Source: Bacillota bacterium
Lineage (GTDB): Bacteria; Bacillota; Clostridia; Tissierellales; Peptoniphilaceae
Assembly: GCA_023443025.1 (NCBI GenBank)
Contig: JAEZWM010000089.1
Coordinates: forward strand, 1-30,463
Direction: 5' to 3'
DNA: 30,463 bases
Of the stretch, positions 23,064 to 30,463 are shown one piece after another; the first letter of the stretch is position 1, and the number at the start of each line of letters is the position of its first letter. The notes beneath the pieces were generated by a model that ran no database searches, was not told the DNA's origin, and saw only the letters and a list, made by a program, of their open reading frames with translations. The translations under genes and the position numbers were made by a program.

Positions 23064-23291
23064 TTATTTTATTGCTGCAACTAGTACAGCTGTTATAATA
23101 AAGACGCTAAAAGCGCTTACTATTATTCTATTCAATAGTAGTTCTTTTGATTTCTTGCCGCCTCTACCAAATATATTGGTATCGCCACCGGAAATAGAAC
23201 CCATTCCTTGAGTTTTAGGTTCAGTCAATAAAACTGAAATTATTATTACTAAACTAGAAATCAATAATAGAACTGTTGCCACTGTTTTCAT
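23064..23291 (-). CDS. secG: Preprotein translocase subunit SecG
   Basis: This is a small membrane subunit of the Sec translocon, 75 aa. The start MKTVATVLLL has a GGAGGTG site; the frame is open for 25 more codons upstream without one. It has two membrane helices (about 1-21 and 53-74). The conserved cytoplasmic loop between them, TQGMGSISGGDTNIFGRGGKK, matches the SecG family. The start lies 41 bases after a good promoter. It is the first gene of secG-hppA. In many Firmicutes secG is followed by rnr and smpB, and here hppA sits between. Confidence 0.93.
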   Translation of the reverse strand: MKTVATVLLLISSLVIIISVLLTEPKTQGMGSISGGDTNIFGRGGKKSKELLLNRIIVSAFSVFIITAVLVAAIK

Positions 23292-23331
23292 TTTACACCT
23301 CCACAATTTAACATATATCTTTATCATAGTG

Positions 23332-23360
23332 ATTTTATCACATAACAAATCTTTTATCAA
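23332..23360 (-). promoter_or_regulatory. Promoter of secG-hppA
   Basis: On the minus strand there is a TTGATA -35 box, a 17-bp spacer and a TAAAAT -10 box, about 40 bases before the secG start. Confidence 0.75.
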
Positions 23361-23434
23361 GTGCAAAACCTCTAAATTACTTGACTTTATGACTGCTATC
23401 TTAAAGTCTATAAATAGTAATTGAAAACATTTGC

Positions 23435-23465
23435 AACAAAAAAAGGGCGATAAATTTCGCCCTTA
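23435..23465 (-). terminator. Intrinsic terminator of the glycolytic operon
   Basis: On the minus strand, AAGGGCGA pairs with TCGCCCTT around a six-base loop and runs into seven or more T residues, a few bases after the eno stop. Confidence 0.93.
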
Positions 23466-23469
23466 ATTA

Positions 23470-24759
23470 TTATTTATTTTTTAAGTTATAGAATGTTTTT
23501 ATACCATCATATCTACTATTTATTCCAAGATAATCTTCGATTCTTAGTAATTGATTGTATTTTGACACTCTGTCGGTTCTACTTGGAGCACCTGTTTTGA
23601 TTTGACCAGCATTTATTGCAACAGCAAGATCAGCAATCGTAGTATCTTCTGATTCTCCGGATCTATGAGATATTACAGCTGTATAACCATGTCTCTTAGC
23701 AAGCTCTACTGCATCTAGAGTCTCTGTAATAGTTCCGATTTGATTTAATTTTACAAGAATTGAATTTGCAACTCCTTGATCTAGTCCTTTTTGAAGTCTG
23801 GTTGTATTGGTTACAAATAGGTCATCACCTACTAATTGAATTTTATCACCAAGTTTTTCTGAAAGTAATTTCCAACCTTCCCAATCCTCTTCGTCTAATC
23901 CATCTTCAATGGATATAATTGGGTATTTATCTACTAAATCAACATAGTAATCTATCATTTCTTCTACGGATAGAACTCTGTTCTCGCCTTTTAGATTGTA
24001 TTTACCGTTGTCATATAGTTCAGTAGCCGCAACATCTAGCGCTAAGCATACGTCTGTTCCAGGCTTATAACCTGCTTTTTCAATTGCTTCTACTATAGTC
24101 TTAAGAGCCTCTTCATTCGAGCTTAAGTTTGGAGCGAATCCACCTTCATCACCAACAGAAGTTGCAAGACCTCTTTCCTTTAGAACTGATCTTAAATTAT
24201 GGAAGATCTCTGCCCCCATTCTCAATGCTTCTTTAAAGCTTTCCGCTCCAACAGGCATAACCATGAATTCCTGAATATCTACATTATTGTCAGCATGCTC
24301 TCCACCATTAAGGATGTTCATCATCGGTACAGGTAGAGTTTTTGCATTAGTACCGCCAATATATTCATATAGTTCCATATTGTGTTCTTCCGCTGCAGCT
24401 CTTGCAACCGCTATGGATACCCCAAGGATTGCGTTAGCTCCAAACTTTCCTTTATTGTCAGTTCCATCTAATTCAATCATGTATTCGTCTATACCGACTT
24501 GGTCTGAAACTTCCCATCCTACTATTTCTTCAGCGATGATGTCATTAACATTATTAACTGCCTTTTCAACACCTTTACCAAGGTATCTTCCCTTGTCGCC
24601 ATCTCTTAGCTCTACAGCTTCGAATGCTCCTGTACTTGCACCAGATGGTACTATTGCTCTACCAAAAGCACCTTCTTCAGTTACTACTTCTACCTCGATT
24701 GTAGGATTACCTCTAGAATCAAGAACCTCTCTTGCATAAACATCTACTATTAAACTCAT
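23470..24759 (-). CDS. eno: Enolase
   Basis: This enzyme converts 2-phosphoglycerate to phosphoenolpyruvate. It has 429 aa, the normal length. DSRGNPTIEVEV, MNILNGGEHADNNVDIQEF (substrate His), SIEDGLDEEDW (Mg2+ ligands), KLNQIGT (catalytic Lys) and SHRSGESEDTTIADLAV are all intact. A GGGAGGA site precedes the ATG, two bases after the gpmI stop. It is the last gene of cggR-gap-pgk-tpiA-gpmI-eno, followed by a strong terminator. Confidence 0.98.
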   Translation of the reverse strand: MSLIVDVYAREVLDSRGNPTIEVEVVTEEGAFGRAIVPSGASTGAFEAVELRDGDKGRYLGKGVEKAVNNVNDIIAEEIVGWEVSDQVGIDEYMIELDGTDNKGKFGANAILGVSIAVARAAAEEHNMELYEYIGGTNAKTLPVPMMNILNGGEHADNNVDIQEFMVMPVGAESFKEALRMGAEIFHNLRSVLKERGLATSVGDEGGFAPNLSSNEEALKTIVEAIEKAGYKPGTDVCLALDVAATELYDNGKYNLKGENRVLSVEEMIDYYVDLVDKYPIISIEDGLDEEDWEGWKLLSEKLGDKIQLVGDDLFVTNTTRLQKGLDQGVANSILVKLNQIGTITETLDAVELAKRHGYTAVISHRSGESEDTTIADLAVAINAGQIKTGAPSRTDRVSKYNQLLRIEDYLGINSRYDGIKTFYNLKNK

Positions 24760-24761
24760 GA

Positions 24762-26297
24762 TTATTCCTCCCTTTTTATTAATGAATGTCCAGTCATTTC
24801 ACTTGGTTGCTCCAGACCAAGTATATCCAGTATTGTTGGAGCTATGTCCGCTAAAATACCTTCCTCCAGCTCTATATTGCCTTCACCAATTACGATGAAT
24901 GGAACAGGGTTTGTAGTATGAGCTGTAAAGGGTCCTCCGGTACTTTCGTCTATCATCTGTTCACTATTTCCATGATCTGCAGTTACCAAAACTGTATATC
25001 CATTCTTCCCTGTAACTTCTAAAATCTCACCTAAACACTTATCAACTGTTTCAACAGCCTTGACCGCAGCCGGTATAACCCCCGTGTGTCCAACCATATC
25101 AGCATTCGCAAAATTAAGGATGATCAGATCATAATCGCCCGTTTGTATTCTTTTAATGGCTTCATCTTTAACTTCAATCGCAGACATTTCGGGTTTTAAG
25201 TCATAGGTTGCAACTTTTGGTGACGGAATTAAAACCCTATCCTCTTGCTGATTAGGAATCTCAACACCACCGTTGAAGAAGAAAGTTACATGTGCATACT
25301 TTTCCGTTTCTGCTATTCTTAGTTGTCTAAGACCTTTTTCTGAAACATAGTATCCCAGTGTATTCTCGTAAGTTTCTGGTGGATAAGCAATTTTTACATC
25401 TTGTAAGGTTTTGTCATACTCGGTCATAGTTGTATAGTTTAAATTCTTTAAAATCTGTTTTCTGTCAAAACCTTCAAAGATTGTATCCATTATTGCATGT
25501 GATAATTGTCTTCCTCTATCAGGTCTAAAGTTGAAGAATAGTACTGAATCCCCATCCTCTATATCGGAAATTGGTTTGCCATTTTCTGTGATGACCATAG
25601 GTACTATGAATTCATCCGTAACTCCGCTGTCATAGGATTTCTGAATGGCCTTAATTGGATCGTCCGTTTCTTCTCCCATTCCAAGCACGATTGCATCATA
25701 TGCTTTTTCCGTTCTTTCCCATCTTTTGTCCCTATCCATCGCATAGTATCTTCCGCTTATAGACGCAAGTTTTCCTACCCCAATCTCTTTCATCTTATCC
25801 AAAAGCTCTTGGGTATGGATGATTCCGATTGTAGGAGCTACATCCCTTCCATCTAGAAAAGCATGCACATACACATCATGAAAGTCGTGAAGTTTACACA
25901 TGTTTAACAGTGCATATAGATGAGTGTTATGAGAGTGAACTCCTCCATCTGATAATAAGCCCATTAAATGTAGATTTGTACCGGATCTTTTTGCATATTC
26001 AATTGTTTCTACTAGCACCGGGTTGGTAAAAAAGACTCCATCTTCTATGGCTTTTGATATCTTGGTAAGCTCTTGATAGATTATTCTTCCAGACCCGATG
26101 TTTAAGTGACCTACCTCTGAGTTTCCCATCTGTCCTATTGGTAGTCCAACGGAAAGCCCACTAGCGGTTAAAGTTGTATGTGGATATTCTTTTAAAAGAT
26201 TATCGAATACAGGTGTATTTGCCAACTCAACGGCATTGCCGGGATAGTTTTTCCCACATCCCCATCCGTCGAGTATTATTAGCATTGCTTTGTTCAT
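24762..26297 (-). CDS. gpmI: 2,3-bisphosphoglycerate-independent phosphoglycerate mutase
   Basis: This Mn2+-dependent enzyme interconverts 3- and 2-phosphoglycerate. It has 511 aa. The first metal-binding Asp is in LIILDGWG, and the phosphorylated Ser is Ser60 in GQMGNSEVGH. C-terminal metal ligands are in ADMVGHTG and TADHGNSEQM. HAFLDGRDVAP and FNFRPDRGRQL are family blocks. The start follows tpiA by 12 bp with a GGAGG-like site. Presence of only the independent form of the mutase is usual in this group. Confidence 0.97.
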   Translation of the reverse strand: MNKAMLIILDGWGCGKNYPGNAVELANTPVFDNLLKEYPHTTLTASGLSVGLPIGQMGNSEVGHLNIGSGRIIYQELTKISKAIEDGVFFTNPVLVETIEYAKRSGTNLHLMGLLSDGGVHSHNTHLYALLNMCKLHDFHDVYVHAFLDGRDVAPTIGIIHTQELLDKMKEIGVGKLASISGRYYAMDRDKRWERTEKAYDAIVLGMGEETDDPIKAIQKSYDSGVTDEFIVPMVITENGKPISDIEDGDSVLFFNFRPDRGRQLSHAIMDTIFEGFDRKQILKNLNYTTMTEYDKTLQDVKIAYPPETYENTLGYYVSEKGLRQLRIAETEKYAHVTFFFNGGVEIPNQQEDRVLIPSPKVATYDLKPEMSAIEVKDEAIKRIQTGDYDLIILNFANADMVGHTGVIPAAVKAVETVDKCLGEILEVTGKNGYTVLVTADHGNSEQMIDESTGGPFTAHTTNPVPFIVIGEGNIELEEGILADIAPTILDILGLEQPSEMTGHSLIKREE

Positions 26298-26309
26298 TAT
26301 ATCCTCCGG

Positions 26310-27056
26310 TTAGAAGTTAACTAGAGCTGCAAAACTATCTGAATCAAGACTGGCTCCTCCAACCAAACCGCCATCGATTTGACCGGTAGCCATAAACTCA
26401 CCAATATTATCAGGTTTTACACTACCACCATATAGAATTCTTATCTTTTCAGAAATATCTTCACCATATAGATCTTTTATAAATGATCTTATAAAGCTGA
26501 TCATCTCAAGGGCATCTTCGGTAGAAGCGGTTTTGCCTGTACCAATCGCCCAAATAGGTTCATAAGCGATTACTACTTTTTCAATTTCATTTGATGGGAT
26601 TCCTTCAAGATCTTGCTCTAATTGTCTTTTTACTTTTTCTTCTTGCGTACCTTTTTCTCTTTCTTCTAGAGTTTCACCACAGCATAGTATAGGTGTTATA
26701 CTATGAGCTAGTGCACTCTTTACTTTCTTATTTATCATCTCGTCATCTTCACCGAAGATTTCTCTTCGTTCAGAATGGCCAAGAACTACGTATTCAACTT
26801 TTAAATCGTTTAGCATGGTCGGCGAAATTTCCCCGGTGAATGCTCCACTCTCTTCGAAGTACATATTCTGCGCTCCGAGTTTTATACCAGTACCTTGAAG
26901 AGCTTTACCTAGTTCACTTAGGTGAACCGATGGAACACATACCAGTTTTTCAATTCCATCAGCATATTCATTTTTAGAAAGTTTTTCTGCAAAAGCTACA
27001 GCTTCTGAAGTTACGAAATTCATCTTCCAATTGCCAGCGATTAATGGTTTTCTCAT
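26310..27056 (-). CDS. tpiA: Triosephosphate isomerase
   Basis: This enzyme interconverts dihydroxyacetone phosphate and glyceraldehyde-3-phosphate. It has 248 aa. Catalytic residues are Lys11 in AGNWKMN, the His in LGHSERR and the Glu in AYEPIWAIGTGK; the phosphate-binding end YGGSVKPDN is present. It is nine bases after pgk, with a GGGG-type site, and 12 bp before gpmI. Confidence 0.98.
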   Translation of the reverse strand: MRKPLIAGNWKMNFVTSEAVAFAEKLSKNEYADGIEKLVCVPSVHLSELGKALQGTGIKLGAQNMYFEESGAFTGEISPTMLNDLKVEYVVLGHSERREIFGEDDEMINKKVKSALAHSITPILCCGETLEEREKGTQEEKVKRQLEQDLEGIPSNEIEKVVIAYEPIWAIGTGKTASTEDALEMISFIRSFIKDLYGEDISEKIRILYGGSVKPDNIGEFMATGQIDGGLVGGASLDSDSFAALVNF

Positions 27057-27065
27057 TATTACCCC

Positions 27066-28265
27066 CTATGCATTTTCTATAGCTTCTACACCGGGCAGCT
27101 GTTTTCCTTCCAGGAATTCAAGTGATGCTCCTCCACCTGTAGACACATGAGTGATTTCATCCTTGTATCCTGCAAGTTCTACTGCCAGTGCTGAATCTCC
27201 ACCACCTACGATTGTTACTGCATCTGCTTCAGCAAGGGCTTTAGCAACTGCATATGTTCCACTACTAAATGGCTTAACTTCGAACACTCCCATAGGTCCA
27301 TTCCAAACAACTGTCTTAGCTTTTTTAATCTCTTCAGCAAAAAGTTTTTCAGTTTCAGGTCCTATATCAAGTGCTTCTTTATCTGCAGGGATATGATCTA
27401 TATCTACTATTTCAGTAACAGCATCCTTGTCGATACCGTCAGCTATAACTCCATCAACAGGAAGCATTAGCTTAACGCCTCTTTCTCTAGCCTTCTCCAT
27501 GATTTCTTTAGCAAGTTCTATCTTATCTTCTTCTAGTAAAGATCTACCAATTTCTTTTCCTAAAGCTTTAAGGAATGTATAAGCCATACCTCCACCGATT
27601 ATAACGGTGTCAACCTTTGTGAGTAGATTTTCAATTACACCAATTTTATCGCTTACCTTAGCACCGCCAAGTATAGCCACGAAAGGTCTTTCCGGATTTT
27701 GTAGTGCATCACCCATTACAGATATCTCTTTTTCTACAAGCATTCCCACTGCAGAAGGAAGTATAGAAGAAACTCCAACATTTGATGCATGTGCTCTATG
27801 TGAAGTACCAAAAGCGTCATTTACATAGATATCACCAAGTTTTGCAAGCTGGCTTGAAAAATCAGGGTCGTTCTTTTCTTCTTCATTTCTGTATCTAGTA
27901 TTTTGAAGTAGAGCTACTTGGCCAGGTTTTAATTCGTTAACTCTTGCAATAACATTCTCATCAACCACTACATCACTTGCTATAAAATCTACTTCTTTAC
28001 CTAGAAGTTCTGATAATCTTTTTGCAACAGGCTCAAGTGAAAACTTAGGATTAGCTTCTCCTTTAGGACGACCTAAGTGAGACATAAGCACAACTACAGC
28101 ACCATTATCCATCAAATGCTTGATAGTAGGAATGGCTGCTCTAATTCTTACATCATCTGCTATTTCGCCTTCTACTTCTTTAGACATCGGTACGTTGAAA
28201 TCCACTCTAACCAGTGCTTTTTTTTCATTAAAATCAAAATCTTTAAGTGTTTTTTTGTTTAACAT
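27066..28265 (-). CDS. pgk: Phosphoglycerate kinase
   Basis: This enzyme transfers the high-energy phosphate of 1,3-bisphosphoglycerate to ADP. It has 399 aa. The N-terminal substrate site is in VRVDFNVPM and LMSHLGRPKGE, the hinge and nucleotide side in LGGAKVSDKIGVI, and the C-terminal Gly-rich loop is VGGGDSALAVE. An AGAGGTG site precedes the ATG. The 81-bp gap from gap holds an imperfect stem-loop (28288-28310), so pgk may be expressed at a level different from gap. Confidence 0.98.
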   Translation of the reverse strand: MLNKKTLKDFDFNEKKALVRVDFNVPMSKEVEGEIADDVRIRAAIPTIKHLMDNGAVVVLMSHLGRPKGEANPKFSLEPVAKRLSELLGKEVDFIASDVVVDENVIARVNELKPGQVALLQNTRYRNEEEKNDPDFSSQLAKLGDIYVNDAFGTSHRAHASNVGVSSILPSAVGMLVEKEISVMGDALQNPERPFVAILGGAKVSDKIGVIENLLTKVDTVIIGGGMAYTFLKALGKEIGRSLLEEDKIELAKEIMEKARERGVKLMLPVDGVIADGIDKDAVTEIVDIDHIPADKEALDIGPETEKLFAEEIKKAKTVVWNGPMGVFEVKPFSSGTYAVAKALAEADAVTIVGGGDSALAVELAGYKDEITHVSTGGGASLEFLEGKQLPGVEAIENA

Positions 28266-28287
28266 TTAATCACCTCTTTTAAAATTT

Positions 28288-28310
28288 AAAGCCCAGCTAA
28301 GCCGGGCTTT
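28288..28310 (-). other. Intercistronic stem-loop between gap and pgk
   Basis: On the minus strand, AAAGCCC pairs with GGGCTTT, with inner GC/GC pairs around TTA. It is followed by AAATTTTAAA rather than a clean T tract. It could be a partial terminator or an mRNA processing/stability element that sets gap above pgk. Confidence 0.5.
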
Positions 28311-28346
28311 ACCTGAGAATACCAAACTTATGAGGTTTAGATCCTA

Positions 28347-29348
28347 TTATTTATGTGTAGCAACGAATTTAGCTAGGTCAACAACTCTGTGTGAATATCC
28401 CCACTCATTGTCATACCATGAAACTATTTTAGCCATATTTCCGTTTACCATTGTAAGTTCAGCATCTACTATTGAAGATCTTGGATCTCCTTGATAGTCG
28501 ATTGAAACAAGTGGTTCTTCAGCAAATCCAAGTATTCCTTTTAATTCGTTTTCACTAGCTGCTTTAAGTGCTGCATTTATATCTTCTTTACTAGCTTCTT
28601 TTTCAAGTTCGAAAACAACATCAACTATTGATACAGTTGGGGTTGGAACTCTTACCGCATAACCATTAAGTTTTCCTTCAAGCTCAGGAAGAACCAGTGC
28701 AACTGCTTTAGCAGCTCCTGTAGTAGTTGGAACCATATTTAATGCTGCAGCTCTCGCTCTTCTTGGGTCTTTATGTTTGTTGTCATGTAGGTTTTGATCA
28801 TTTGTGTATGCATGGATTGTAGTCATTAAACCTTTAACAATACCGAATTTTTCCATTATAACTTTAGTAAATGGAGCTAAACAGTTTGTAGTACATGAAG
28901 CATTTGAAATGATATTATCTTTCTCAGGGTCGTATTTATCTTCGTTTACACCCAGTACGATTGTTATGTCTTCACCTTTAGCAGGTGCAGTTACGATTAC
29001 CTTCTTAGCTCCTGCTTGGATGTGCTTAGAAAGACCTTCTCTATCTCTAAAAGCACCTGTTGAGTCTATAACTAAATCAACTCCAAGCTCTTTCCAAGGT
29101 AGGTTTGCCGGGTCTCTATCAGCTACGATATTGACTTTTTTACCATTGATAATAAATGCATTATCATCAACTTCAATCGTTCCGTCAAACTTTCCATATA
29201 GTGAATCATACTTGAAAAGTCTTGCTTCTTCTTCTAGGTCGCCTAAGATGTTAATTGCTACCAATTCAACTTCTTGAACATTGTCTTCAAATAATATTCT
29301 TACAACATCCCTACCAATTCTACCAAAACCATTTAATGCAACTTTCAT
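28347..29348 (-). CDS. gap: Glyceraldehyde-3-phosphate dehydrogenase, atypical cofactor site
   Basis: This enzyme oxidises glyceraldehyde-3-phosphate to 1,3-bisphosphoglycerate. It has 333 aa. The Rossmann start NGFGRIGRDVVRI and the active-site Cys152 in SNASCTTNC are intact, as are TTTGAAKAV and SWYDNEWGYSHR. The residue that aligns with Asp32 of NAD-specific enzymes (NDLTD) reads Ile here (AINILGD). The pair aligned with Leu187-Pro188 reads Asn-Lys (HDNKHKD). Loss of that Asp is a known feature of NADP-accepting GAPDHs, so cofactor choice is open. A GGAGG site precedes the ATG. It lies 29 bp after cggR in the glycolytic operon. Confidence 0.95.
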   Translation of the reverse strand: MKVALNGFGRIGRDVVRILFEDNVQEVELVAINILGDLEEEARLFKYDSLYGKFDGTIEVDDNAFIINGKKVNIVADRDPANLPWKELGVDLVIDSTGAFRDREGLSKHIQAGAKKVIVTAPAKGEDITIVLGVNEDKYDPEKDNIISNASCTTNCLAPFTKVIMEKFGIVKGLMTTIHAYTNDQNLHDNKHKDPRRARAAALNMVPTTTGAAKAVALVLPELEGKLNGYAVRVPTPTVSIVDVVFELEKEASKEDINAALKAASENELKGILGFAEEPLVSIDYQGDPRSSIVDAELTMVNGNMAKIVSWYDNEWGYSHRVVDLAKFVATHK

Positions 29349-29377
29349 TTTAAATCCTCCTTATATTATAGCTAATG

Positions 29378-30394
29378 CTATTTTTTACTATCTAAAACCG
29401 CATTTGCACATTCCAGGTCCATTATTACGACTATGTCTTTTCTGACCTTGCAAAGCGATACTATAGCTTCAGCTTTTTCTTGTCCTGAAGCTACCGCTAC
29501 AGCAGTTTTAACTTTTTTATAACCCTCAAGACTCAGACCAATGGAACCTGTCTCGTAGATAATATTTCCATCTATGTCGAAGTAGTTACCAAAAGCTTCA
29601 CTTACTGCATTTTTCCTCTCCAGTAATTCTAAATTACCGGTACTCAAACCTCTTCTTTGGGACATTATATCTGCTCTGCCGACACCAAAAATAAGTAAAT
29701 CAATTTCGCCTACCAGAGTATTATACTTTTTAATTTCCTGATCATGTTCGATGCCTTGTATTAACTCGCTATCGATATAATCGGGAAAGTTAATTGTAAA
29801 ATAATCCGCTCCTAGTTTATCAGCCAGGATCTCAACGATCGAATTAGCTTGATACTTGTACTTTCTTCCTAGGCTTCCTCTAGCAGGAACTATGATGGAG
29901 TCGGGATATTCTCTGTCGGTTTTCATCCCATCGACAAGTTGTTTCATAGTGCTTCCGCCGGTGATTCCAATCACTTGATCGTTTTCCAGAAACTCGTGAA
30001 TATGCTCTTGAGCTGCACTCGCAAACACATTGCTATTAAAAGCACCACCAACAGTCGCATCAACAATGTGAACATCAGAAATACCTAAGTATTTAATTAA
30101 GGCATTCCTCAACAAAGCAAGGTTTTTAAATTCTTGTACATAAGCTTCGCTTAGCTTTAGTACTTCTAAACCTTCCTCAGTTATATACATACCCATTTCT
30201 GAGGTTTTAATATAGTTAAATTTTTGTAAAATTTCACATTGATTCCTTACTTGGCGTTCGTTTAAATCTAGCAGACGGACGATTCCTCGTCTACCTATAG
30301 GTTGATTCCCGGATATCGTCTTCAGTATATCCACCCTAATTAAATAAATCTCAGCCATTTCAGGAACAATTTTCATCAAGTCCGAAATAACCAT
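29378..30394 (-). CDS. cggR: Central glycolytic genes regulator CggR
   Basis: This is a SorC-family repressor, 338 aa. The start MVISDLMKIVPEM is chosen because a CGGAGG site lies six bases upstream; an ATG nine codons earlier lacks one. The N-terminal winged helix (about 30-85) includes GRRGIVRLLDLNERQVRNQCEIL. The C-terminal sugar-phosphate-binding domain has VGGAFNSNVF, ITGGSTMKQLVDGM and VPARGSLGRKYKYQANS. In Bacillus, fructose-1,6-bisphosphate relieves CggR repression of the same gene order. It is the first gene of the complete lower-glycolysis operon, and the leader carries tandem repeats spaced like a CggR operator. Confidence 0.95.
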   Translation of the reverse strand: MVISDLMKIVPEMAEIYLIRVDILKTISGNQPIGRRGIVRLLDLNERQVRNQCEILQKFNYIKTSEMGMYITEEGLEVLKLSEAYVQEFKNLALLRNALIKYLGISDVHIVDATVGGAFNSNVFASAAQEHIHEFLENDQVIGITGGSTMKQLVDGMKTDREYPDSIIVPARGSLGRKYKYQANSIVEILADKLGADYFTINFPDYIDSELIQGIEHDQEIKKYNTLVGEIDLLIFGVGRADIMSQRRGLSTGNLELLERKNAVSEAFGNYFDIDGNIIYETGSIGLSLEGYKKVKTAVAVASGQEKAEAIVSLCKVRKDIVVIMDLECANAVLDSKK

Positions 30395-30407
30395 AAAACC
30401 TCCGGGC

Positions 30408-30442
30408 TGTTTTTGCCCCATGTGTTCAATTTTTATCCCACG
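30408..30442 (-). promoter_or_regulatory. Candidate CggR operator (tandem repeats, 20-bp spacing)
   Basis: On the minus strand, TGGGATAAAAA (30430-30440) and TGGGGCAAAAA (30410-30420) are direct repeats exactly 20 bp apart, just upstream of the cggR ribosome binding site. In B. subtilis the CggR operator is two CGGGAC-type half-sites with the same 20-bp period. The promoter lies at or beyond the window edge. Confidence 0.5.
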
Positions 30443-30463
30443 TATTTCATATCATTACATAAA

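Noticed and set aside
24287..24739. 150-codon plus-strand open frame opposite eno
   Set aside because: Shadow of a certain enolase gene; low-complexity Ser/Pro-rich translation.
28804..29277. 157-codon plus-strand open frame opposite gap
   Set aside because: Lies wholly within a certain gap gene and has no recognisable motif.

Overview
The window is an AT-rich stretch of chromosome from an anaerobic, low-GC Gram-positive bacterium. The closest look is Clostridia/Tissierellia. The evidence is the set of glycolytic genes headed by a CggR-type regulator, the strong GGAGG ribosome binding sites, a membrane-bound pyrophosphatase, tyrosine phenol-lyase, a YedE-type selenium locus and a cobalamin riboswitch. 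I cannot name the species from the sequence alone. Nearly all genes are on the minus strand. The exceptions are a lone glycosyltransferase (3340-4581) and a three-gene operon (10352-12484).

Left part (1-8.5 kb). An ECF-type cobalt transporter operon, cbiMNQO (minus strand, running off the left edge), has a promoter, a cobalamin riboswitch and an intrinsic terminator in front of it, so cobalt uptake should be switched off by B12. Next come a YpfJ-like membrane zinc peptidase and a divergent plus-strand glycosyltransferase. After these is a pyrimidine deoxynucleoside salvage operon, deoC-cdd-pdp, and then tyrosine phenol-lyase (tpl) with its own good promoter and an ATGCAT-rich element just downstream of it.

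Middle (8.6-14.3 kb). A three-gene yedE / tusA-like / DUF3343 operon is the typical selenium-handling locus. It is divergent from an operon of an FCD-type GntR regulator, a lipoprotein polysaccharide deacetylase and a stand-alone ModE-like DNA-binding protein. A gene-free 447-bp element follows (12517-12963). It is bounded by 28-bp inverted repeats and may be the decayed remains of a REP-associated transposase unit. A CNNM/CorC-type CBS-domain membrane protein comes next.

Right-centre (14.5-21 kb). Seven tightly packed minus-strand genes form one probable operon: rnr, smpB, a small zincin metallopeptidase, a membrane J-domain protein, a double-zinc-ribbon membrane protein with a His-rich loop, a TPM-domain secreted/anchored protein, and a flavodoxin-ferredoxin fusion. 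The last five look like an envelope-associated module of unknown purpose attached to RNA quality-control genes. This is the best candidate for an undescribed system here.

Right part (21-30.5 kb). hppA (K+-dependent, probably Na+-pumping pyrophosphatase) sits behind secG. Upstream of both is a complete lower-glycolysis operon, cggR-gap-pgk-tpiA-gpmI-eno. Tandem 20-bp-spaced repeats lie upstream of cggR where the CggR operator is expected. The GAPDH has lost the aspartate that normally fixes NAD specificity. No rRNA, tRNA, tmRNA, CRISPR array or intact insertion sequence was seen.
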